From Candidatus Latescibacterota bacterium (GTDB lineage Bacteria > Latescibacterota > UBA2968 > UBA8231): a stretch of 29,025 nt of DNA. Of this stretch, positions 17,108-23,455 are shown piece after piece (the first letter of the stretch is position 1; the number at the start of each line of letters is the position of its first letter). The notes below the pieces were generated by a model that had not been told where the DNA came from, made no database searches, and saw only the letters and a program-made list of their open reading frames with translations. The stretch lies in NCBI GenBank assembly GCA_021295675.1, contig JAGWBY010000022.1:1-29025 (forward strand), read 5' to 3'. The position numbers and the translations under genes are program-made.

Positions 17108-17380
17108 ATGCTAAAAGTTCTCAAGGTTCCCGCAGAGCCGCTGACCCCCTCAACCTTTGCCCCTTTCGGGCAAGTCATCTCCACCTTTGACGAGGCCAAA
17201 CCCGAAGTCGTGGTAGGAGAGCTAGTCGAGCATGAGTACACTGTGCGGGCCGAGGTCAAAGACCCCACATCCGACCAACTCGACCTATCCGAGGGCCGGC
17301 TGCGGGCGCACTTTGCCTTTCACGACGACGCCGGGCAGTCCTTCTATCCGAGCCGGCACTGCCCAACCGTCTGCCCATGA
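17108..17380 (+). pseudogene. Ureidoglycolate-lyase-like cupin, 5' fragment of a frameshifted gene
   Basis: ATG 17108 with AAAGGAG. The 90 residues match the N-terminal half of the intact paralog at 18842: EPLTPSTFAPFGQVISTF versus EPLVPETFAPFGHVIRTF, and AHFAFHDDAGQSFYPSRH versus AHFAFHTDAGQSFYPSLH. This is the ureidoglycolate lyase (AllA, PF04115-like) signature, acting on ureidoglycolate or similar hydroxy-acid derivatives. The frame then leaves homology (CPTVCP, stop TGA 17378-17380) exactly where the paralog has FLVGVIQ. Counting against the paralog, about 19 nt are missing at about 17370, which accounts for the frame change. Confidence 0.75.
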
Positions 17381-17607
17381 TCGAGCCGGAGGATCTGCGC
17401 GCCTTTTACTCAGACGGCAGCACCGGCATCTGCATGCACCTCAAGGTGTGGCACACCATGCCCGTGTGCCTGCGCGGCGAGGAGGTGTACCTAACAGCGC
17501 GCGGCAACCAGAACTATCACGATCACTCGGTCGATGTCCACTTCGACCAAGACCGCGGCTTGGCCCTGCTGCCCGACATGAGCAGCGTCCCCAACTGGCA
17601 GGAGTAG
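17377..17607 (+). pseudogene. Ureidoglycolate-lyase-like cupin, 3' fragment of the same gene
   Basis: This frame resumes homology to the paralog at 18842 with EPEDLRAFYSDGSTGICMHL (paralog QAEELRAFYSAGDVGVCLHL), then VWHTMPVCLRGEEVYLTARG and LPDM near the end. ATG 17377 overlaps the previous stop as ATGA, so translation could restart there, but the 76 residues would be half a cupin barrel. It is best read as the rest of a broken gene. The next gene follows within a few nucleotides of the stop at 17605-17607. Confidence 0.72.
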
Positions 17608-17632
17608 CCGATGGACAAGCGGCTGTGGCGGC

Positions 17633-18817
17633 ATGGGCACCCGCCATCTGCACGGCCTCAAACAGCTAGCCGACTCCCCCTTCGACGCAGTCGAACTGAG
17701 CGCGGTCTGCGACATCAGCGCCGAAAACGCCGAGATGGCCGCCGCCGAAGCCGAGAAACTCCTCGGTGTCCGCCCCAAGGTCTGTACCAGTATGGAGGCG
17801 ATGGTCCAGCAGGTACCGAACTTGGAAGCCGTGGACGTAGTGACCGACCCTTCGGTGCATCACGCCGTCGTCTGCGAAGCCCTCGACTTGGGCTTGCACG
17901 TGCTGGTAGAAAAGCCGCTGGCCATCACGGTGAGAGCCTGTCAGCGGATCCTCGACGCAGCCGCGCGCAACGAGCGCATTGTCTCCGTGGCTGAAAATTT
18001 CCGCCGCGACCCCTCGGCCCGCATCGTGCGCCACCTACTCGACACCGGTGCCATCGGCACGCCCTATATGGGGATGTACCACTCGCTCGGCGCGGGCAAT
18101 TCCATTTTTATCACCCCCTGGCGGCATCGCCGGGAGCTGGGCGGTTTTATCCTCGATATGGCCGTGCACTTCACCCACATGATCCGCTACCAGTTGGGGG
18201 ATTTTGCCGAAGTCTATGCCGATGGGCAAAAATCGGCATCCCTGTCCATGGACTACGAGTTCTACCAAAAGCGCTTCGCCGCCATGCCCGAGCGCATCCC
18301 CGCCGCGGCCGAGGACACGACCCAAGCGATCTTCAAAATGGAAAGCGGCGCGACCCTGAATTGGATCGTCGGGATTGCCGGCCACGCGGGAGCGCACCGC
18401 GAGCTAATCATGGGTACCGACGGCAGCATTGACGGCTTTGGCGTGCGCGGAGGACGCATAACGCTTGCGCGGCGCGATGCCGAGGCCCTGAGCCAAGAGC
18501 AAATCCTCGCCTCAGCGGCCGGAGAGGGACTGACATTCGACCCGCTAACGCGCTACCTTTTTCCGAGCGGCGTCTCGGCCGGCGACCCGCTCGTCGATCT
18601 GAAGCTAATCGCATATGAGCTGCACGAAATGGCGGAAGCCATTCGCGGTCAGCGCACCGTCGAAGTGGATGGCCGCTGCGGCCTAAAGGACGTGGCCGCG
18701 CTCTACGCGGTGTTTGAGTCGTGGCGCGCCGGCGGCCCGGTGGCGCTCAGTGCGGTCGAATCCTGCCAATCATACGCCTATCAAGCGGAGATAGATGCCG
18801 CCTTGGGCATCGACTAA
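17633..18817 (+). CDS. Gfo/Idh/MocA-family NAD(P)-dependent oxidoreductase, N-terminus damaged
   Basis: The frame reads SGCGGMGTRHLHGLKQLA from 17618, which is the Rossmann GxGxxG motif and therefore should not be at the start of the protein: the first beta strand is missing. ATG 17611, placed normally after the previous stop, is in another frame (n congruent to 2 mod 3), so a short deletion just after 17611 is likely; internal ATG 17633 gives 394 residues without the nucleotide-binding glycines in full. The rest is typical: VVTDPSVHHAVVCEAL, HVLVEKPLAITV (EKP with catalytic Lys), FRRDPSARIVRHLLDTG, PWRHRRELGGFILDMAVHFT and the C-terminal YELHEMAEAIR. These enzymes oxidise or reduce sugars and cyclitols; the exact substrate cannot be read. 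It lies between two ureidoglycolate-lyase-like genes, suggesting catabolism of a ureide or sugar acid. Confidence 0.8.
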   Translation: MGTRHLHGLKQLADSPFDAVELSAVCDISAENAEMAAAEAEKLLGVRPKVCTSMEAMVQQVPNLEAVDVVTDPSVHHAVVCEALDLGLHVLVEKPLAITVRACQRILDAAARNERIVSVAENFRRDPSARIVRHLLDTGAIGTPYMGMYHSLGAGNSIFITPWRHRRELGGFILDMAVHFTHMIRYQLGDFAEVYADGQKSASLSMDYEFYQKRFAAMPERIPAAAEDTTQAIFKMESGATLNWIVGIAGHAGAHRELIMGTDGSIDGFGVRGGRITLARRDAEALSQEQILASAAGEGLTFDPLTRYLFPSGVSAGDPLVDLKLIAYELHEMAEAIRGQRTVEVDGRCGLKDVAALYAVFESWRAGGPVALSAVESCQSYAYQAEIDAALGID

Positions 18818-18841
18818 CCACGCCAACGAGAGGAGATTGCC

Positions 18842-19384
18842 ATGTGGAACCTCGTCAAAATCCCAGTCGAACCGCTCGTACCCGAGACGTTTGCCCCTTT
18901 TGGACACGTAATTCGCACCTTTGAGGAGCGCAAGCCGGACAAAGTCAAAGGCGGCTATGCCACCAACGCCTACCCAGTCCTCGCCACACCCGGCCCCGAG
19001 CCCAAAGATGGCCCCGGCTGGTACGCGCTCCACCCCCAACGCGTGCCCATCTCCGAGGGGCTAGAGCGCGCCCATTTTGCCTTTCACACGGACGCCGGCC
19101 AGTCGTTTTATCCCAGCTTGCACTCGCCGAGCGTGTTTCTCGTCGGAGTGATCCAAGACGACATCCAAGCCGAGGAGCTGCGCGCTTTTTACTCGGCGGG
19201 CGACGTGGGCGTCTGCTTGCACCTTGGAGTGTGGCACACCATGCCTATCTGCGTCGAGGGCCACGACGTGTATCAGACCACGCGCGGCGACCAAGATTAC
19301 CAAGCGCACTCCGTGGAAATCGACTTCGACCTAGAGCGCGGGCAGTCCATCGTGCCGGACATGGACAATTTCAAAGGGGTTTGA
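18842..19384 (+). CDS. Ureidoglycolate-lyase-like cupin protein (intact paralog)
   Basis: 180 residues; ATG 18842 has GAGAGGAG. The chain carries EPLVPETFAPFGHVIRTF, the segment RAHFAFHTDAGQSFYPSL and the later LHLGVWHTMPICVEGHDVYQ, which correspond to the N-terminal strand, the SQ/F-P-rich strand and the GxWH strand of the ureidoglycolate lyase (AllA) beta-barrel. Known members release urea from ureidoglycolate to give glyoxylate, but many genomic homologs have other roles, and no allantoin genes are near. It is the intact partner of the broken copy at 17108-17607 and shares the operon with the Gfo/Idh/MocA gene. The stop TGA is 1 nt before an 18-bp direct repeat. Confidence 0.75.
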   Translation: MWNLVKIPVEPLVPETFAPFGHVIRTFEERKPDKVKGGYATNAYPVLATPGPEPKDGPGWYALHPQRVPISEGLERAHFAFHTDAGQSFYPSLHSPSVFLVGVIQDDIQAEELRAFYSAGDVGVCLHLGVWHTMPICVEGHDVYQTTRGDQDYQAHSVEIDFDLERGQSIVPDMDNFKGV

Positions 19385-19385
19385 G

Positions 19386-19403
19386 CAAATGCGACGAGTT
19401 GGT
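19386..19403 (+). repeat. 18-bp direct repeat, left copy
   Basis: CAAATGCGACGAGTTGGT, identical to 20058-20075. Here it follows the stop of the ureidoglycolate-lyase-like gene; the ATG inside it starts only a short ORF (MRRVGKVRIW...). The DNA directly after it supplies an AT-rich promoter-like stretch (TTTGGTATAAATTATGG). Confidence 0.8.
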
Positions 19404-19468
19404 AAAGTCCGTATTTGGTATAAATTATGGCATGAGTGCATAGCTGCGTACAAAAAAGGAGCACGACG

Positions 19469-20047
19469 ATGGAAATGGTACTACGCATGGAAGACGTCGT
19501 CGATATGGATGACGAGCATTTCTATGCCCTCTGCCAGAACAATCCAGACATGCGCTTAGAGCGCAACGCCGACGGAGATGTAGTTATCATGCCTCCTACC
19601 GGAGGAGATACCAGTCGGCGCAACGCCGAGATAATTGTGCAATTGGGGGTATGGGCTAGGCGAGATGGGAGCGGGGTTTTATTTGATTCTTCCGGCGGCT
19701 TTCGCCTGCCCAACGGCACTGTGCGCTCACCCGATGCGGCTTGGGTGGAAAGGGGGCGCTTGGAGGGCTTGAGTGCTGAGGAGCGCCGACATTTTTTGCC
19801 GCTATGTCCCGACTTTGTCGTCGAGTTGCGCTCGGAGAGCGACTCCCTCTATGCAGTGCAGGAGAAGATGCGCGAGTACGCGGCGTGTGGAACGCGATTG
19901 GGCTGGTTGATTGACCCGTCGGAACAGCGGGTGGAAGTGTATCGCCACGGACAGCCTGTGGAGGCGTTGATCGGCATGAGCGCGATTTCTGGCGAGCCGG
20001 TGCTGCCGAAGTTTGCATTGGAGTTGGACCATATCTGGGCCGAGTGA
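19469..20047 (+). CDS. Uma2-family (DUF820) PD-(D/E)xK nuclease-like protein
   Basis: 192 residues from ATG 19469, fixed by AAAAGGAGC at 7-nt spacing; a further in-frame ATG at 19436 lacks a site. The family pattern is complete: LERNADGDVVIMPPTGGDTS near residue 28-48, RNAEIIVQLGVWAR, then FRLPNGTVRSPDAAWV with the catalytic Asp, DFVVELRSESDS with the E-x-R/K pair, a helix EKMREYAACGTRLGWLID and a short C-terminal strand. Uma2 proteins are dispersed restriction-endonuclease-fold proteins of mostly unknown role, often in mobile or variable contexts. This one is bracketed by exact 18-bp repeats and carries its own AT-rich promoter region (about 19399-19428), so it looks like a cassette inserted into the catabolic operon. 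Confidence 0.85.
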   Translation: MEMVLRMEDVVDMDDEHFYALCQNNPDMRLERNADGDVVIMPPTGGDTSRRNAEIIVQLGVWARRDGSGVLFDSSGGFRLPNGTVRSPDAAWVERGRLEGLSAEERRHFLPLCPDFVVELRSESDSLYAVQEKMREYAACGTRLGWLIDPSEQRVEVYRHGQPVEALIGMSAISGEPVLPKFALELDHIWAE

Positions 20048-20057
20048 GGAGCTTAAT

Positions 20058-20075
20058 CAAATGCGACGAGTTGGT
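20058..20075 (+). repeat. 18-bp direct repeat, right copy
   Basis: CAAATGCGACGAGTTGGT, identical to 19386-19403. This copy contains the genuine start codon and first five codons of the L-rhamnose mutarotase gene, so it is probably the ancestral sequence, duplicated when the Uma2 segment arrived. Confidence 0.8.
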
Positions 20076-20381
20076 TTTCAGATGCAGGTTAAAAAAGATC
20101 GGATCGCCGAGTACAAGGAAGCGCACCGCCAAGTGTGGCCCGAAGTCTGCGCGGCCATCACGCGCCATGGCTGGCATCGCTACTCGCTTTTTATGAACGA
20201 AGACGGGCTCGTCTTCGGCTACTTTGAAACCGACACGGATTTTGCCACCGCTCTCGATGGCTTTCTCGCCGAAGAGGTCGTGCAGCGTTGGGGCGCGGCC
20301 AATGAGGGGTTGGTCGAGATACCGGAGGGTGGCCCCAAAGACGCGCTAATCGAACTAGAAGAGGTCTTCCACCTCGACTAG
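20061..20381 (+). CDS. rhaM: L-rhamnose mutarotase family protein
   Basis: 106 residues, the usual family length, from ATG 20061 with GAGGAG upstream. Diagnostic segments are MQVKKDRIAEYKEAHRQVWP with the conserved His (the catalytic His of RhaM lies in the equivalent AHxxVWPE), HGWHRYSLFMNEDGLVFGYF, and the closing LEEVFHLD. The enzyme interconverts alpha and beta anomers of L-rhamnose or related sugars before isomerisation. It belongs functionally with the Gfo/Idh/MocA and cupin genes upstream, from which it is now separated by the Uma2 segment. A rhamnose-specific role is not proven, because the family also includes fucose-like and unknown sugars and no rhaA/rhaB is visible. Confidence 0.85.
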   Translation: MRRVGFQMQVKKDRIAEYKEAHRQVWPEVCAAITRHGWHRYSLFMNEDGLVFGYFETDTDFATALDGFLAEEVVQRWGAANEGLVEIPEGGPKDALIELEEVFHLD

Positions 20382-20471
20382 CGCCAGGAGCAACCTTGTC
20401 GGTGTAAACCCAGAAGCGGTTTTGGCAGAAACCAAGCCTCAACCAACGAAATAGGAAGATTACGATTACAA

Positions 20472-21836
20472 ATGGCAGATTGTGTTCTCCAAACCTTGGT
20501 ACCAGACATCGAACGCTTGGCAGCAACAACGGTTGCCAAGTATAGACTTCCCGGCATGGCACTCGGCATTATCCGCGATCGAGAACTCGCTTGGTTCGGC
20601 GGATTCGGTACAGCGGATCTCGATTCGGGCAAAAAACCTACTGAAAGCACGATTGCCCGCGTCGCCTCCGTGACCAAGACGTTCACGACAACTGCAATTA
20701 TGCAGTTGCGGGATGCGGGACAACTCAAGTTGGAAGATCCACTATCACAGCACATTCCCGAATTTGCTTCAGCTCGCGCTATCCACGGCGATGCTAATGG
20801 CGTGACGCTCCGACGATTGTTGACACACCGCTCCGGCTTGGTCACCGAGTCGCCGACGCACGGTTGGCATGATCTCGACTTTCCAAGCCGCGAGGAGATG
20901 CTTGGCAAACTGCCGGAGACGGGGATTGTCATCCCGCAGGACTCCGCTTTCAAATACTCAAACCTGGTGTACAGGGTCACTGGCACGCCATACATCGAAT
21001 ACGTCCACGCCAATATTATTGAGCCGCTCGGTCTAGCGTCCACGGTCTTCGACCTCACGGACGAATTGCGTCCTCACTTCTTTGTCGGTTATAACCCAAC
21101 GCCCTACCAAGACCGCCCTGAACGCGCTCCTTATGCCCACCTGAACGGAATCTCAGCGGCGGGTCAACTGCATTCCACCGTTGGCGACTTGGCAAAGTGG
21201 GTATCGTTCCAATTCCAAACCGACGGTGGAGATCGTCGCGGGGCACAGGTGCTCAAGGGATCAACACTGGTGGAAATTCAACAGCCGCAATACGTCGAGC
21301 CGGACTGGTCGGCGGGGCAATGTCTAGGCTGGCGAGCAACCCGCATCGGCGACCATGTCTATCACAATCACGGCGGTGGGATTCACGGCTTTGGCACGCA
21401 GGTGTGGTTTAACGTTCCGAGTAAAACGGGCGTGGTTGTCCTCATCAACGTGTGGCCCCCGCACGGAGGTCTTGAGATTGCACAGGAAGTACTTGAAATG
21501 GTCCTGAATGCCGACGAAGCAGTGCCGCTTGTACCAGAGCAGCCAGCGCTAGAACCAACACCAGGGGCATTGCGGCGTTTTGTCGGTTATTATCGCGCCG
21601 AGCCGGGCATTGATGTGGACATTGAGGTGCGTGAAGGCAGCCTGCGGCTTGCGGCGCACGGTGGGTCTGCGTATTCCCTACATGCCCCGGCAGTCCTCGA
21701 ACCGACGGACAAGGAGGCGGAATGGCTTGTTCGCGAAGGTCGTGCAGCCGGAGAAATCGCCCGCTTTACGTTTGACGACGACGATCGCGTACTTAGCTAC
21801 GAGTTGGGAGCTTTTGTGTTCAAAAAGTTGGTGTGA
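20472..21836 (+). CDS. Serine beta-lactamase-family (class C/S12) hydrolase with a short internal gap
   Basis: 454 residues, without a signal peptide. The three active-site elements are present: SVTK (residues about 67-70) with nucleophile Ser, YSN (about 162-164), and HNHGGGIHGFG (about 298) in the HxG position. The fold also shows LLTHRSGL and EPLGLAST. About residues 380-454 form a separate C-terminal beta domain (FVGYYRAEPG, LSYELGAFVFKKL), as in many esterase-like members. Oddity: after YSN the usual LGYxLLGxIIExVTG is reduced to LVYRVTG, about 8 residues short with the frame kept, so the gene may have lost roughly 24 nt near 20966. Codon choice looks less GC-biased than the region 1 genes. 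Substrate unknown: peptide, ester or beta-lactam. Confidence 0.82.
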   Translation: MADCVLQTLVPDIERLAATTVAKYRLPGMALGIIRDRELAWFGGFGTADLDSGKKPTESTIARVASVTKTFTTTAIMQLRDAGQLKLEDPLSQHIPEFASARAIHGDANGVTLRRLLTHRSGLVTESPTHGWHDLDFPSREEMLGKLPETGIVIPQDSAFKYSNLVYRVTGTPYIEYVHANIIEPLGLASTVFDLTDELRPHFFVGYNPTPYQDRPERAPYAHLNGISAAGQLHSTVGDLAKWVSFQFQTDGGDRRGAQVLKGSTLVEIQQPQYVEPDWSAGQCLGWRATRIGDHVYHNHGGGIHGFGTQVWFNVPSKTGVVVLINVWPPHGGLEIAQEVLEMVLNADEAVPLVPEQPALEPTPGALRRFVGYYRAEPGIDVDIEVREGSLRLAAHGGSAYSLHAPAVLEPTDKEAEWLVREGRAAGEIARFTFDDDDRVLSYELGAFVFKKLV

Positions 21837-21849
21837 CGATACGGCCCCT

Positions 21850-22148
21850 CTACTCAACTTCTGTGAGAACCGCTTTCAGCCGTTCCGGATAGTTTGTCAA
21901 AATCCCATCGACGCCGATCTCGATGTAAGCTCGCATATCTTCAGGGGTATCCGCATAGAAGACGTGCACAACTCGTCCCGCCGCATGGGCCTTTTGGACG
22001 AACTCCCGAGTCGTGATGTCCCGCCCCGGCTGCATCGTCCGCAGCCCCATCTCTACCGATTTTTGGATGTATTCCTCTGGGGTGCGATTCGCGCGAAAGA
22101 TCCGGCACTCAATCCGCGAGTCAATCTCGGCAAAAATCCCAACGCTTT
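21850..22148 (-). pseudogene. Glycerophosphodiester phosphodiesterase, 3' fragment after frame change
   Basis: On the - strand this frame reads DESVGIFAEIDSR, then RANRTPEEYIQKSVEMGLRT, MQPGRDITTREFVQKAHAAG and ends GVDGILTNYPERLKAVL, which is the C-terminal GDPD barrel with its conserved DGI(L)TNYP. It is two bases out of phase with the N-terminal part that precedes it (22149-22547), and about ten residues that family members have in between are absent. The stop at 21850 lies 13 nt from the convergent stop of the beta-lactamase-family gene. The DNA here looks less GC-rich than the flanks. Confidence 0.72.
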
Positions 22149-22547
22149 CATCATCTGAAACTCGCGCAATGCCTGTGCAACCTTGCGTTCATAGTGACCG
22201 TCTGGATTGCCCCCTTCTTTGAGGTGAACATTGAGTCTAACCTTCCCTTGTACGAGGTCTAATGCTTCCTCCCATGTTGGCACGCGTTCACCCCGAAACT
22301 GCTCGCCAAACACGCTTCCGGCGTCAAGGGCTTTGATTTCAGCTAGTGTGAGTTTGGCAATCGCGCCCGTGCCATCTGTCGTTCGATCTACGGTTGAGTC
22401 GTGCATGACAATTAGATGGTCATCCTTTGTCATATAGATATCTAGCTCAATCTCATCAACGCCGATTTCCAACGCCTTCTGAAAGGCGATCAACGTATTT
22501 TCGGGATAGTTTCCCGACGCACCTCGATGAGCAACATTAACAACCAT
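22149..22547 (-). pseudogene. Glycerophosphodiester phosphodiesterase, N-terminal part
   Basis: ATG at 22547 with AGAGGT, overlapping the DUF4926 stop by 11 nt, so the two are coupled. The sequence has the full catalytic front half of the GDPD TIM barrel: HRGASGNYPENTLIAF (HRG and ENT), VDEIELDIYMTKDDHLIVMH (E-x-D), HDSTVDRTTDGTG and the later VPTWEEALDLVQGKVRLNVH. These enzymes hydrolyse glycerophosphodiesters to glycerol-3-phosphate and an alcohol. Homology stops after QMM at about 22150, where the frame shifts to the C-terminal fragment; the ORF otherwise runs on to 22053 in a wrong frame. Without the deletion it would be a normal gene of about 240 residues. Confidence 0.75.
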
Positions 22548-22749
22548 TTTTTATACCTCTTGAAGTTAGGCGAGCCTGCGATGGCAGCACCGTTGCAATG
22601 GCAGCCGTATTCCCGTCGAGCGCCATGAATTCTACCACAAAGGCTTCTTCCCTTGGATGGACATGCACAATCGTGCCGACGTCGCCAGCTACCAACCCTT
22701 CCTCCAAGATATCGCTTATAAGTACGATACGTTCATGTTCTTTAAACAT
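22537..22749 (-). CDS. DUF4926 small protein
   Basis: About 70 residues from the ATG at 22749 on the - strand. An ATG two codons further up (22755) abuts GGAGG, while this one has GGAGG at 6-nt spacing, so it is the better start (MFKEHERIVLIS). The chain shows the DUF4926 layout: DILEEGLVAGDVGTIVHVHP, AFVVEFMALDGN and a short ATVLPSQARL tail. Such proteins are SH3-like and often sit beside uncharacterised or toxin-type partners. Here the downstream neighbour is the GDPD gene (11-nt overlap) and the upstream one is the FG-GAP/ASPIC gene, 67 nt away. Function unknown. Confidence 0.8.
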   Translation of the reverse strand: MFKEHERIVLISDILEEGLVAGDVGTIVHVHPREEAFVVEFMALDGNTAAIATVLPSQARLTSRGIKNGC

Positions 22750-22816
22750 CTCCATCCTCCAAGCGGGTGTGCTGCAATGAGCCTAGAACTGTTGCTCCCT
22801 ATGTCCACCTGCCAAA

Positions 22817-23455
22817 TTACGGCGTACCGCGGTACGGCACCACCACAAACGCCTCCCCCGTAGGCGAGTGCCGAGAATTCTCGTACACAGTCAACAGCAC
22901 ACCAGCTTCCACGTCGGTTGCGCTCTGCACTCGTCCCGAAGGCCAGCGCACGCGCACGGCATCCGCTCGTTGATGTGCGCCTAAGCCGACGATCAAGGTC
23001 GCGCTGTTCTGGGCCGAGAAGCCCTCGCCAGCCCGATGCTCGCGCAATAGCGTCCTCCCGCCGACATCCACTTCCACTTGTACGCCATACCCATCGCGCA
23101 CGCTCCACTCGCGCGAGACCTCGGCATGATTGTTACCCCCCACAAACCGCAACGCGAGGATGTACCCCGCCTTGCTGCGGTTGGCAAACAGCTCGCAGAG
23201 CGGCTCGTTGGCATTGACAATAGCCAAATCCATGCGGCCATCGCGGTCAAAGTCTAAAGTAGCGAAGGCGCGGCCATCCGCAGGCGAATCCGCCGCCGAC
23301 AAACCCGACACGTCGATAAAGTCCCGGCCTTCTACATTGAGAAAGAAGCGGTTGCGCTGGTATCCGCTGAGCGAGGCCCCTGCATCGAGCCGCGCCCCCA
23401 CGTTGTACGCCCCATCCGTCCGGCCATGACGCACGACCGTACGCCAAAATAAACT
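22817..23455 (-). pseudogene. FG-GAP/ASPIC protein, C-terminal part beyond an in-frame TGA
   Basis: Directly after the TGA at 23456-23458 the same - strand frame continues SLFWRTVVRHGRTDGAYN and the family's normal C-terminal part: QRNRFFLN, a seventh FG-GAP repeat DFDRDGRMDLAIV, and the ASPIC/UnbV domain (GVQVEVDVGGRTLL, RAGEGFSAQNSATLIVGLG, VRVRWPSG), ending at the TAA at 22817. It makes sense only as the continuation of 23456-25468; a GTG at 23434 could restart it but has no good ribosome site. Confidence 0.78.

Noticed and set aside
17365..17385. ATGA overlap in the first cupin as programmed frameshift or genuine two-gene arrangement
   Set aside because: The residues missing at the junction compared with the intact paralog show that DNA is lost; a programmed shift would conserve all of them.
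17611..17994. 127-codon frame starting at ATG 17611
   Set aside because: After the first few codons it is out of frame with the Gfo/Idh/MocA homology; only its start codon is likely to be genuine.
19389..19560. ORF from the ATG in the left 18-bp repeat
   Set aside because: Its product matches the mutarotase for five residues only and then has no recognisable composition; it is a by-product of the duplication.
20418..20433. GGTTT/AAACC hairpin after the mutarotase gene
   Set aside because: A 5-bp stem without a T tract is too weak to call a terminator.
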